From Begonia masoniana (Eukaryota > Streptophyta > Magnoliopsida > Cucurbitales > Begoniaceae), in contig CM039504.1 of NCBI GenBank assembly GCA_022432975.1, positions 3,321,459 through 3,385,458 of the forward strand: DNA of 64,000 nt. Reading direction: 5' to 3'. Of this stretch, positions 43,525 to 55,194 are shown one piece after another. The notes under the pieces are model-generated. The model was not told where the DNA came from and ran no database searches. It saw nothing but the letters and a program-made list of their open reading frames with translations. Both the position numbers and the translations under genes were made by a program. Position 1 is the first letter of the stretch, and every line of letters starts with the position of its first letter.

Positions 43525-46500
43525 TTATTCTTGTTTGTAGAAGAGAACATAAGCTTGATCATGTAACACTTTATTTGTCCCAATGGCAGTGACAGACGCA
43601 TCATCAAATCGTAGCCATTGACCATTGTGATATCGAGCATCAGCAGTGTAGTGTCCTTTTGAGGACTCTCTCCCATGGTGAGTTATTGTAGCAACAAGTT
43701 CATATTTTCTACCCTAAAAAAGTATAAGACGAGAGAGCCAATTAGAACAACTTTCTAGCAGAAGTATAATTCATCGTTTCTTTTAGTGAGTATTATATAT
43801 GGTATAAGATTTAAATTCTTGGCTCATGCTTGTTTATCAATACTATTTAAATACAAGTTTTTAAATAAGAGTTAATGGATGGAGATAATAAAGACAATCT
43901 CCACAATGTTTGATATCGACATTTCAGGCTTTTTCCTGCAAATTTAAAGTATTACAAAACATTTTAAAAAAAAACTGAACAAATTTTAGTCTGACAAATT
44001 AATGCATGTCACAGATCATTTCACATATCACATATCAAATATAAGCAGTCCATGTCCAGTAACTTCATTTCAGGACAAGTAACATAATGTTTAGAACATG
44101 CAGCAACAATGTAATATCTAGAAGCATAACTTTATGCCGATAAAATATCATTTATATCATGGTCATACAACAAGCACATTTGATGAACATTGTCTGTCAA
44201 AGAGCAAAAGGATTTAATAGAGCATTACCTCAGTGGATGGAGAAACAAGAAAATCACGGCTCAACACGAGCTCCAAGGGAAAATGAACAGGTTTATGCAA
44301 CTTGGTGCTTCCTTGGTTTCCATAACCAAATCTCTTCAAGTGTAGTATCATTATCTTTGACAGTTTCTGTATCTTCACAGTTCTGCTAGCACTCACAACA
44401 CCCGCCTGAAAGCAACAAATTTCCACAAAGATAAACTCATAAAAATGGAAATAATAGACAAAGTTCGGCATTCTTCCTCATAATGGTAACCAGTAGTCAA
44501 TACTAAAAAAGCTTTTATGATTGCAAATGTTCTGCTCAGCATTTTCCATGTTAATTCTAATTTATCACCATAAAGAAAATGAAAAGGTTACACGCTGAAA
44601 CAGACTAACACTTTTTATAATAAATTATAAATTCTTAAAAAGAGGATCATAGAGAATATGGTCCTTGCGCTAAAATTATAGTGGACTCACAATTTAAGCA
44701 TAAACAAAATACCACAAATATTCTGAATAGGCATCCAAAGAGTAAAAAATGCATATATAAATCTATGAGAGAGAGAGAGAAGGGCCAAGAGAAAGGGAGT
44801 GAACCTTTCCAGTTCCAGATGAGCGATATCCTTCAAGAGTTTCAGGTGCAGAAAATATATGCAACGCATCCTCAATAGTGCGAACGGATTCAGGATAAAT
44901 ATCAAGGTGAAGCAAAAGATATGGTTGAACAGTTGCAGATGCTTTGTTCCCTAAGACACGCACCACACCAATGAAAGGATAAAAATGATAGGATCAGCAA
45001 CTTAAAACAGCAAGATTATCACATATATTTTGTGGCATGCACTTCTGTTGTACCTTTTGCTTTAACCATACTTCGCAATTGTCCTCCAAAGATATCACTT
45101 AATTCTGAAGGAACAAAACTCTGTGTTCTTGTCACTGCAGATTTGTTCTTTCTACCAACTGTCTCCCATTCATCATCTTCTGCAGAAGAAACTACAGTAG
45201 AAATCCCTCCATTGATGTTGGAAGAGAAACCTTCAAGCTTTAGTAACTCATCATGCATCTGATCCATAACGAAGCTGAGAAATTCTTGAGCATCTTCCTG
45301 CCTAAAATTATGAGAAAACCCAACTTTGAGCACAAAAAATGCAATATTTCTCGGAAATTTAAGCATAACTAGACTGACCATGAGATTGCTAATTGTCTCG
45401 TAAATTGTAAATGTTTTAAGTAACAAAGTCTTCCAGAATACTAGTTATTTCAATGCTATACCAATTTCAAATAGTTACAGATGCCAATTCGACAAATATT
45501 AGGAACACTTGAGACATCCTCTACACACCATTATCAAGAAAACTTTAGGTACTTCCACATACATGCTTTTATCTATCTAAATCAAATTCTAAAGAAGCTG
45601 AATACTGTGCAATTGAGGATGAACATGTACTACATCCATTTTTAGAAATTACAATGAAAATAAATAAAGGAGAAATTCAATATCTCGATAAGCATGGAAA
45701 AGACTTCAGAATGTTTCTTACACCTATTAAAGTTAAAGTGGGAGACGATATAAATACCAGATAGCCCAATGATTTGGTCTATGTATGGAAATGCACATGC
45801 CTTGTAATTGCACAGTAAACAATTGTGAAAAAAAAGGAGATATTAGTTCGGGAACCACAAACATTAATGATTAGGATATGAATAATACTCATAAGCTACT
45901 TCTTGACAAGTTTTGATGGAATCTGATCTCTTTTTGATGAAGTTCTACAAATCTCAAAATGCATCTGCTCTCTCTCTATCTAATTTTCTTCTTTTCGGTA
46001 ATAAAGACATTCTCAACCAAAATTTTCATTCAAAGAATGGAAGGCTGTCAATCCGAACATACTCATAAAAAGAGCTTCAATGTCAGTCATGCAACGTTTA
46101 AAGAAGAGAAGAGAATTTCTATATTCCATTAATTATAATGTGATTCCAGTCAAGTCCTTTTGGACAAAAGAGCTAATAGTGTATTAAAGCGCTCTATAGT
46201 GTTGGAAATGAGTATTTTCTAATCCTCGAGTGCAGATAGATGGAAAAACTCCTATAATGCTTTCAAAGCTCCATTCTTTACTGCTACAAAATTTTTCTGG
46301 TCACTCTTCAGTCCAGTAAACCATCAAACAAGCTTAAAAATTAATCAAGATAGAGAACATTAAAGCAGAACAAGGTGTTTACACAAACCTAGAGCAACCT
46401 GACATGCTACTTGGAAGATCTGGAGTAAAATTTTTCAGAACAGACTCAAACATGGTAGGGCTAAATGGTCTACCAGTATCAACAATGTTCGAATCTTTCT

Positions 46501-48203
46501 TCATTAAGCTGGCTCCACTTGACATGTCGAACTCGGATATGAACTCCACAAATGAAGTTAAAGTTGGATAATCGGCCTAATAAAACAACATCCAACTTCA
46601 TGAATAAGAGTGCAAGGTGACAGATTGGATGATATAAATTTCATTACAAAACTAACAATAAGAATAATGCATGAATAGACTTTAAAAAAGTCCAAAATAT
46701 ATTATATTGTGAGAGTACAGACCTTAGAAATGTTGCGATTTTTCAAATCCTGCAGAAGGTGGACAAATGGAGAACAACATAAGACAGCTTGCAGGGTTGA
46801 GCTCAGAAAGCATAAGTTACCTCTGTTGATTAAACCTCGAGGAATTAGGTTATTAACAGATGTAGCCGGATGGGCTGATATCTTTTCAGAACTCTCTAAA
46901 GTTGACAAATAACCAACACCATGATTTCTCTTCTTGTCCTCTGATTTTGATCTTAATATTGGGTGTGAAGAACCGTTTTCTTTATGAAATAAATCCAACA
47001 AAGGAAACTCACAATTATATGGGTTCTCATCTTTGATTCCATTAATACGAGGGGAGCCATGGTTTTGATTATAAGAGCTTCCATTTTCAATTGGAATATC
47101 AGAGGCTCCAGGTGATGGATCGTTCAGATGATTAACTTCAGTCTCCTCAGATAAGTAAGAAGGATTATTACTTGACCCATTAAAGGAGTTAACTTGACTT
47201 TTTCTTTCACCATCAATGTTCAGAGAACCAAATTGAAATTTTTGCTGTGGCAAAGGTTCCACAGATTTTCTATGAGACTGGGATGGAAATAGCAAGGACT
47301 TGGTCTCATCTTCAGTGAAAGATCCAAATAGTAGTACCTGATTGGAGTGACACATGAATCAACATCATTCACAAAGAACATAAATCAATCGAGACTGAAA
47401 AAAATATCTACAGATACCACCAAATAAAATGGTAATCTCACTACTAAAATCAACGAGAGCAAAACAAATAGTAGTACCTGATTGGAGTGACACATGAATC
47501 AACATCATTCACAAAGAACATAAATCAATCGAGACTGAAAAAAATATCTACAGATACCACCAAATAAAATGGTAATCTCACTACTAAAATCAACGAGAGC
47601 AAAACAATTAGGTTCCCTATCAGCTTATCAGCACTTAGGAATCATAAAAATCAATCTAGAAATAACATTTTTTTAGCAGAAATCATCTTGAGGAGGAAGA
47701 TGTAAATCAATTGGAGAAAGTAAGCTGCATTAATATCATGTACCACACATGATTTCTCTTTATGCTATCTATCAATAATAATGATAATAACTTCTTAGAT
47801 CGAACAAGACATTCTGAGACCATAACATGACTACTTCCAATCTGAGAAAACGAGATGAATAAAATCATTATTTTCTGCATGCACGTTGAAAGTTACAAAA
47901 TTTTCACCACCGTTTCTTAAACAATCTTAAGAACTGACCAAAGTTACCGTATTTCATTCAACCAACAAATACTCATTTTGTATCCATATAGCTTTTCCGT
48001 TAGATATCTCATTCATAAGTGAACTAACGCTCTTTCCCATCAACATGACTTAACATTAAGAAACGCAATCGAACATAAATGAATTTCAAAGCTACTCAGT
48101 AGCTGAACCTTCAAATATGAAAAGAATAACAAATATCATTTAAAAAAAACTACCACATTTCAACAGGAAGAGAAACTGAGAGAGAAACCTTAGAATTATT
48201 CAT
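43525..48203 (-). CDS. UBP24: Ubiquitin carboxyl-terminal hydrolase, UBP24-like
   Basis: Cysteine protease of the USP class that removes ubiquitin; Arabidopsis UBP24 acts in abscisic acid signalling. Seven coding exons: 48203-48189 (MNNSK), 47337-46723, 46577-46389, 45301-45054, 44950-44805, 44405-44229, 43713-43525; about 525 residues. The start at 48203 was chosen because MNNSK splices in phase to [14 protein letters not shown], the UBP24-type N-terminus. The Cys box is [16 protein letters not shown] (exon 2), the [10 protein letters not shown] motif opens exon 4, and the His box is [20 protein letters not shown] with FDDASV (exon 7). Exon 3 has one extra T (A-run 46560-46563 on plus): [10 protein letters not shown] is split between two frames. 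The acceptor of exon 2 sits inside a perfect 140-bp tandem duplication. An alternative upstream Met at 48378 opens a 60-residue frame that does not fit the family. Confidence 0.9.
47325..47604. repeat. Perfect 140-bp tandem duplication covering the UBP24 exon 2 acceptor
   Basis: Bases 47325-47464 and 47465-47604 are identical (period 140). Each copy carries the 3' end of the intron, the CAG acceptor and the first ~13 bases of exon 2 (on the minus strand GTACTACTATTTG). Only the copy nearer 47337 continues into the real exon. No divergence is seen, so it is very young or an assembly artefact. Confidence 0.92.
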
Positions 48204-48986
48204 GCCGACTACAGAATCCAAATTGGGAACCCAAAAGCCGTATACAAAACAAGGAATTCAGAGAGCAGCGAAAAAAATAAGAACCAATTCGTATAGGGAA
48301 AGAACCAGGATGAAAGGCTAGGGTTTTAGGAGACCCTGAAGGAGGAGCATGGAAGAAAAGGGGAACGATTGAAGACATGTAATGAGAAGAAGCAGGGTTG
48401 AGGTTGAAGATAGAGAGCGTTAGAGAAAAGAACTCTCCGTTTCGCGGCCCTCAGCAACCAGCACTGGACGAGGGAGCATGGACTGCGCAGGGAGAGAATT
48501 TGACGATGTCTAGATCGAAAGGTAGGGAGAGGATTTTAGGGTTGGGGAGTGGAAGAAGCCAAGCAACCCTAAGCGTCTTTTCATTGAATTTTACTTGTGA
48601 ATGCGGGAAATTCCTTTTTTTTTTTTTTTTAAATAAAAATATGGATAATTATTAAATTTAACCTCGATTAACGAACTAGAGTTTAAAATATTTTAATTAA
48701 CAAATGGCCCTCAAAGTATGAATTTATTAACTTATTGCCCTTACATTTTAATTTGTTGTTCTCCGTCACCCATGCTTTGAGAAAATTTGATACTGACCCC
48801 AAACATATAATTAAATAATAAATTAATTATTATTAACTTATTCCATTACGGTTCAATCCTCTATTCTGGAAACCTCCTTCGTCTCTTTCCTGTAGCTTTC
48901 ATCCTCCAATGGAATTTGACTTTAAATTTGATAGAACTGCAACTTCAATTTGCTCTCTGATCAAGTAGCAAAGGTGCCCGGAAGAA
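48204..48986. other. UBP24 leader and intergenic DNA
   Basis: 48204 to about 48400 is likely the UBP24 5' UTR. A poly-T run lies at 48607-48630. No other gene recognised. Confidence 0.4.
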
Positions 48987-49226
48987 CTAAACATTGGAAG
49001 AGGCATCAGGTTTGAGAAGGTGCAATGGAGAAGTGGGCGAAGAGAGAGGGTGAGATCTACCACCACCGTCGCTACCGCTACCCGGCGGCGGAGTCGGCAC
49101 GCCAAAGACTTGGGCATTGGCCTTCATGTCCTCCCTCCCCTTGGCCCTTCCCAGGCAGTAGCACCCGAATCCAAGCATCAGGCTGAACAAAATCAGAGGC
49201 AGAGATATCACTACCACCATCCCCAT
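48987..49226 (-). CDS. Small single-pass membrane protein of unknown function
   Basis: 79 residues, single exon. One membrane segment at residues ~3-26 (MVVVISLPLILFSLMLGFGC), then a basic stretch GRAKGRED, a PTPPPG motif and a serine/proline-rich tail. I recognise it as resembling a short plant protein family with the pattern VISLPxILFxLLLGFGCYxLGRxKGR...VFGVPTPPPG, function unknown. A TATA-box (minus strand CTATAAAAG, 49279-49287) lies about 55 bp upstream, supporting this start. Its promoter region is shared head to head with the HCF153-like gene. Confidence 0.65.
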   Translation of the reverse strand: MGMVVVISLPLILFSLMLGFGCYCLGRAKGREDMKANAQVFGVPTPPPGSGSDGGGRSHPLSSPTSPLHLLKPDASSNV

Positions 49227-49278
49227 TTCTTCAGTTTTTCTAGAGAGAGATTCACTCTGAGAGAGCAGAGAGAGAGAG

Positions 49279-49287
49279 CTTTTATAG
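49279..49287 (-). promoter_or_regulatory. TATA-box of the small membrane protein gene
   Basis: CTATAAAAG on the minus strand, about 55 bp before the ATG at 49226, with a CT-rich (GAGAGA) initiator-like region in between. Confidence 0.55.
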
Positions 49288-49440
49288 ATGTCTTCCCAAC
49301 GGTCAGTTCAGCTGGACACCGACATTCGACACTGCTCCTAACGTTAGCTGTCGACGAGTGGCATATTGTGTAATTATTATACAAATCATATTATTACTAA
49401 CTTAATTAAATAATATTAATAGACCAAAGCCCAACTATAT

Positions 49441-49486
49441 TGGGCCTAAGCCCAAATAGTTCCCAAATAAATTGGGCCTAAGCCCA
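49441..49486. promoter_or_regulatory. Two palindromic TGGGCCTAAGCCCA elements (site II)
   Basis: The 14-bp palindrome TGGGCCTAAGCCCA occurs at 49441-49454 and again at 49473-49486, 32 bp apart. Each contains two TGGGCY site II motifs in opposite orientation, bound by TCP factors in plant promoters. It lies 73-118 bp upstream of the HCF153-like ATG and within the 332-bp space between two divergent genes. Confidence 0.65.
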
Positions 49487-49558
49487 ACAATACGTTACCT
49501 GCTTATACGGATTGGATTCTACCCGGACTTATTTTCGCTCGCTCTCGAACTTGTAGCC

Positions 49559-50869
49559 ATGGCGATGCTCGTCATCTTCAACCACTGTCTACCTGTCTCC
49601 CTCCCCGCCACTCCCCTGCACCGTTCGTTCAGAACTTTACAACTCTCCCAGTCTCCACCGCTCCGTTTTTCCGGAGATTCATTTGGTCGGAGAACCAGAG
49701 GATTATCTGTTGTCACGCGTGCTGGTCCTAGTACTGGTACCTATGTTTTTGCGTTCCTTTTCCCTTTGTCTCTCCTAGTTGGTACTGTCGTCGCTGCTCT
49801 GAGAATCAGTGATAAGCTTGACAGAGAGTATCTTGAGGAGGTATTTGGCATTATAATTAAATATGAGTATTTTGATTTCATTTTTGTTGTGTGCTTTGTT
49901 TTCGTTGCATTTCTGCTCTTCGTCGCACTCTATTGATTTTGTTAATGTTGGGATGGATTTCTCTTTGTTTCTTTTGATTTCTTTTGTCTGTTCTTGTTGC
50001 TTGAGTGAGAGTAGAAAATTGGTACATAGCTAACTTTGTATGATTAAGAGCGTTCTTCATTGTTGCCTGAGATTTTAGGATGTTATTTTTTTCAAATTTA
50101 TAAATAAATGCCAAATATCCTCCATGTGCATTTTAGAGCCATCAAGACTCATTATTTCTCAATGATAAGAGCATTATTATTAGTTGTTCGTTTCTTTCTT
50201 GCTTTTTCTCATCTATAAAGAAAGAAGTCTGAATCATTAGCTCTTTTTTTTATGTGAATACATTACCTATCTTCTTGATCATTAAGCTGGGCTACAATAT
50301 ATGTACTCTACAGTTCTCTTTTTTGGTTAAATTAATTTTATGTTTTCTAGTTTATAGTATAATGATTTAATGGTTATAATGATTTTTTTCCTATTATAAA
50401 TTATTTCTATTCACAAGTTTATATCGAGGTAAGTGATCCATTCAAGTAATGGAACATGAGAAGGCATATGTCCAAATATTTACCAAATACTTATTATCAA
50501 TTGAGTCTAATGGAAGTATTATATCACAGTTTAATTTGCAACTTAAAAACTCCCTTTGAAAAACTATTGCTTGAAAGACTGATTCAGACCGTACATTCTA
50601 GCTACTAGCTGCAATGTCATGGTCAGAAATAGGATGTTCTAATAAATCCTTGGTCGGATGTTCTAATAAATCCTTGATAGGATGTTCATACAATTAACTG
50701 TATTGTTTATTTTACTACAATGCTATTGGTCATGAACCAGCTTGCTATAAATCAAGCTCTCATGGAAGCAAGTGAAAACGAGGATGGAGACAGTGATGAA
50801 GATGTTGATTCTTTTTTGGAAGAAAAAACCACTGTTCGTACTCGAAACCGGCCAAAAAGGGAAGCTTAG
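49559..50869 (+). CDS. HCF153: HCF153-like chloroplast thylakoid protein
   Basis: HCF153 is a small thylakoid protein needed for cytochrome b6f accumulation. Two exons, 49559-49840 and 50741-50869, in phase; 136 residues, close to the length I recall for HCF153. Residues 1-55 are a serine/arginine-rich, acid-poor transit peptide. Residues ~60-82 (TYVFAFLFPLSLLVGTVVAA) form a membrane segment, followed by LRISDKLDREYLEELAINQALME and an acidic then basic tail. The ATG at 49559 was chosen over the one at 49472 because it opens directly on the transit peptide and lies downstream of the promoter palindromes. The HCF153 name rests on remembered architecture and motif similarity. A different small thylakoid protein is possible. 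Confidence 0.65.
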
Positions 50870-52709
50870 ACTTGTACTGTTTTTTGATTTTTTTTTTTTT
50901 TTTTTGTTTCGTGTTAGATATGTGTAATTATTGTAAGACTTGGGCAAGGAATATGAGAATCGTATGATGAAGTCGTTCAGTTCAATTTTATTGTCGAATT
51001 TGATAATGCTTATTTGTTTTAGCACATATTTAAAGTAGCTATATTGGGCTGTCATGGTGAAATCACTGTTGAATCAAAAAAAATGTTTAAACTCAGATCA
51101 CAATGGTGATAATCTTATATAATAAATATTTATTGTTAAATTTCAACCTTGAACACCTTTCGACGAGTAATGAACTGCGTGTATTTTCACGTATCTGAAT
51201 CTGTTGTTTGAAAAATTGCTCATAGTTAAATTTCTTAATTTCGTTTGTATTATTCTACTGCCCTTTTGTTCTAATCCATTTCAGTTTGGTTTCTTGTTTT
51301 AAGAAATATCAGTCTATGAATGTTTCTTAAAAGACAATGGGAAGTGGATATGCATTCTCTATAATTAGTATCGACTTGATCTTGTTAGAGAAAGCTGTGT
51401 TGATTTGAGATATAATCTACTTGTAGTTCTATTATGCAACAGAATCTGCTAAAATGAAAGAAAATGGTTGAACTCCTTTAAATTAAGTAAAAATGTGCTG
51501 GAAATTTACTTGAAATGAAGTAAAAGGCCTCATCATTTGTTAGCATACTATACAATGCTTATGTTGAAGTGCGAGTTACCCCACAATATTCCTAAATTTT
51601 CTCTAATATTTCTTTCAATCTTCAAAAGCTGAAGCAAAATCAACTCTCTTGTTTGTGTTTCTCTCTGCCACTGAGTATGTCACATATGTCTACTCATAGT
51701 TTGGCTTGCTTGCAATGCACTGATGAACATTCTCTCATTTTGGTGAAGAATTCTTATGTGATGGTACTACTAAACTCATTGACTTGGGATTATTCGTTCG
51801 TCATCTGTCAAATTGTTTTTTTGATGATGAAAACAACTGCAGAAATGTCAGTATGAGTTCCATTAGTATATCTTCTCCACTCTGGAAAAGTTTTGGACAA
51901 CTATAAACTGATGATGCTTCCAAGTGAAATCTTGTATTGGAGGTTGAGAGGAAGATGGGCCAAGGTAAGACGACTGTTACTCTCTTTTTCTTTATGCAAC
52001 ATGTGGAGTTCAAATGGCTATTTTTTCAAATTTTGTGAATCTTATCAGATCTTTGTTACAAAGATATGAAATGGGTTATATGGTCCTGAGGGAGACATAA
52101 AGGTGTTCTTGACTTTCATTGTTTTCTATTTGATTGACACATGGTACTAAATTTTATTTTATTTTTTGTGCATTATTCATTTATTTGTTCCTCAATGTAG
52201 ACGGAATTAGAGATTGATTTAGAAGTCTTAAGATTAGTTTCATTACTACAAGTTATTTTCTCTTGATTGGATGATACAGATGTAAGAAGATGATGCGTAT
52301 AATTTTCTTTTCCTCTTTGAAGATCTGATTTGATTTCTGTTCATATGGTGATTAATTTTCACTGCACTTATTATTTTATGGCAAGATATTCAAGGATGAT
52401 AATCCTAATGTTTTGTTAAGATTTAGTTAAACCTTGAATTTTAATATTATTAGTAACGTAAAAGATCTTAGGTCACTATATTTATTAGTGCATCTAAAAT
52501 AAAAATATTCATGGAGAATTCAATTAGAAGAAGATTCTTCATAATTTCAATTTCATAGACTAGTAAAACCATGCTTTAATATTATTTTAAAATGTTCTTT
52601 CATTCAACTTCACGTGTGTTTGTTTATTTTCATGTCTAGATCCATTGTTTACAAGAGTCAGAGTTGATCTCTAATATAGGTAAAGCTGACCAAATTAATA
52701 TTTTTTTGA
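50870..52709. other. Intergenic DNA without recognisable genes
   Basis: Starts with the probable 3' UTR of the HCF153-like gene. Short open frames at 51653-51856 and 51801-52013 have no family features. No other structure noted. Confidence 0.4.
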
Positions 52710-53044
52710 GTAATTAACAGAAAAAAAATTCTTAAACCATGTTCCGTTAACGAAATAATTATTTTTGTTCAATTTTTTGTTAAAATTTGCTCATATGAAC
52801 ACTCGTGTATGCAAGGCAAATTTTAGTGACAGACGCCTGCACTTAAGTAGCGGGTTTATGAGACATAGAACATTTTTTATTCTTTTATGGGATCTCACGC
52901 AAATACATGAGATTTTGTAACAGGCGTCTGCGTTAGAGAAGTCAGGTGTTCAGGTGTTCGCAAAGAGATGTTTTGTGAACAAAACATAATTTAATAACGA
53001 ATTTGTCAACGATTTCATAGTTTGAATGATTTTTTGTTAATTAC
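52710..53044. mobile_element. MITE with ~100-bp imperfect terminal inverted repeats
   Basis: The ends are inverted: 52710 onward reads GTAATTAACA, and the reverse complement of 53044 reads GTAATTAACA. Matching continues inward through ACCATG/ACTATG, GTTCA-type and CAGACGCCTG landmarks (52833-52842 with its complement near 52923-52932). T-rich flanks (TTTTTTTGA and TTTTTTTTA) hide any target duplication. 335 bp, no coding capacity. Superfamily uncertain. Confidence 0.6.
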
Positions 53045-55190
53045 TTTTTTTTAGTAAAAAGGAGATATTTTTGTCGAGTTTAAAATATTGACGGTAATGA
53101 AAATAAGACCATGGGATATGATTTTATACACAAATAATCTATTGATAGATCATTTAAAATAAAATAAAAAATAAGAGAATCCAATCAAGAAAATAGAAAT
53201 TATAAAAATAAAACTAAAATAAAATCATAAACTAGAAGAACTATTAACATATTTTATTCCTAAAAACTAACATCATTAACATAGCCCTTGTAGGGTTTCA
53301 AAGGTCAACAAAAAAGTCTTCGATTTTTCCAAAAGTAAATCCTAATATTCTTGCTGGGCTACTGTTCGTAGCCTCCATATCCACTAATTTTATAAAATTT
53401 CATTGCTTTATAATAAAATAATAATAATAATTAAAAAAAAAAAAAAAACATATGGGGAAACTTTCCTTTTTGGTCTTATTGACAACTTGTACATGCAATT
53501 ATTATTACTTCTTTAGATCATAGTTTCTGTTCAAATAAATGATGCAAAAGGTGACATTTTTATCGTACTACATGAGTCTCCCTTCGACACACACATATAT
53601 ATTGTAAAAAAGACTCGATTTTTGAATCATTTACATGAACCCAATTATTAAAAAAAAAAAAAAACATTACTTTAATTAATAATTTAAAAAAGCAAAACTA
53701 TTTGGGCACGAGAAGAAGCGAAAGCCAACCGCCTCAGACGCGTCTTTCAGAAATGGTTTTAGACCTAACCAATCCAAACGCAGCACATGGTTTCTTGTTC
53801 GACAAGAACAAGGTGCTTGATGGGTGGTTGACCCATGACTCCATTTTAGAGAGAGAGAGAGAGAGTTGAATAATGAATATAAACGGTTCGTATAAAAAAA
53901 CATGTAAAAATGGTTCACACAGACATTCTAGGAATGTTTGGAACAATTCATCAAAGAGGGAATCATGGGTTTGAAGAGAAGAAAACGACATCCAAAGTTG
54001 AAATAACTAATGTTTTGGGACCAAATTTCCTTTCTTCTTTTTTGTCGACCCAGCTCAATAATTCTCAAACAGCTTGGCTTTCAGTAACATGAACTAGAAT
54101 GAGTGTAAATTTGGTGTATGTTGTAGATTTTGATGAATTTGGCATCATTTTAAACATGGCAACTCAACAGACAGCAACAGGGACGTATCAGAATCATAAT
54201 CTGGGAATGAAAATCAAGAGCACGTTTTTCTATCCATTTGCAGAAAGCAGAGAACAGAAGATAAGAAACATGTAGATGAGTTCAAACATTAAAACTTTAC
54301 TTTTTTTTTAATTTTTGTCTCATAACTCTCTGTGACCACTCGTGGAAAAGGATCATATCATTGCCAATATATCCTCGTGATTCTGTCTCGTTCTTTGATT
54401 CTCCACTACTTACCAAATGACATGTCAATGACGAGGACGGAAGTGGTGTGTGGGAGCTACAATTTTTATGTTGGTAAAATCAGAGCAATTATTATAAAAG
54501 AAATGAGCCGGGGAGACAGACATTGTAATTTTCTTTTCTCATCAGATATAGTTCCTTGGGAAGAAGATAGAATAAAAATCAAAGCTTTTAGCTTTCTGAC
54601 CCTAAGATCATGTCTGTTGGAAGTAGGGTTTCTTTCTTCCCTCGCTGTTCATCGTCTTTTCCACTTTACTCCATATTGGTTTGGCTGAAAACATTGAGTA
54701 AATACGATATTGTCCGCTTCGTCCTAAAATACACGTAATTTTATTTTCAAAGTTTACCACAAAATGGTTCCTATTATTTTATAGATAGTTCACCCACTTT
54801 AATCTTGCTTTATGTCGTCCTCAATCTTCTGTGAAGATAAATAGCCACCGACGACACCTAAGACGCCTGAGCATCATTTACTTATTCTAGACAAGAAAGA
54901 TGCAAAATGATGCTGATAATTGGAATCATTCTGAGATGATCGAACTGTAGTTTAATGGAAAACAGTCGTCAGCTTTGGCGATGGACAGAAAGCATCGACC
55001 AACTTTGTGTTTGGATGGAGAGAAAAAGAAACAAAAACAAAGACTAACAACGTCTGGTTTTAAGCATGCTGATTCAACGGGGAGAGAAAGTAAAAAGAAA
55101 GTGAAGACATAGACTATAGATCCGCCATTGTTATAATGGAGGACAGTTCATCTCCCCTCTATAAAAATGCATTCTTTTTACTATTTATCA
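53045..55190. other. Gene-poor AT-rich region
   Basis: Poly-A tracts (53433-53448, 53650-53663) and a (GA)n repeat near 53850-53866. A short plus frame at 53753-53872 and an open frame at 54332-54688 have no recognisable features. Confidence 0.4.
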
Positions 55191-55194
55191 AGAG

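Noticed and set aside
48196..48378. Met at 48378 as the UBP24 start
   Set aside because: Its 60-residue frame does not resemble UBP24, while MNNSK at 48203 splices in phase to the conserved [11 protein letters not shown].
50632..50690. Two ~25-bp tandem copies (GGATGTTCTAATAAATCC) in the HCF153-like intron as a CRISPR-like or regulatory array
   Set aside because: Only two and a partial copy, no spacer structure, plant nuclear DNA; simple slippage duplication.
54332..54688. 118-codon plus frame
   Set aside because: No family pattern, no convincing start and lies in AT-rich spacer.
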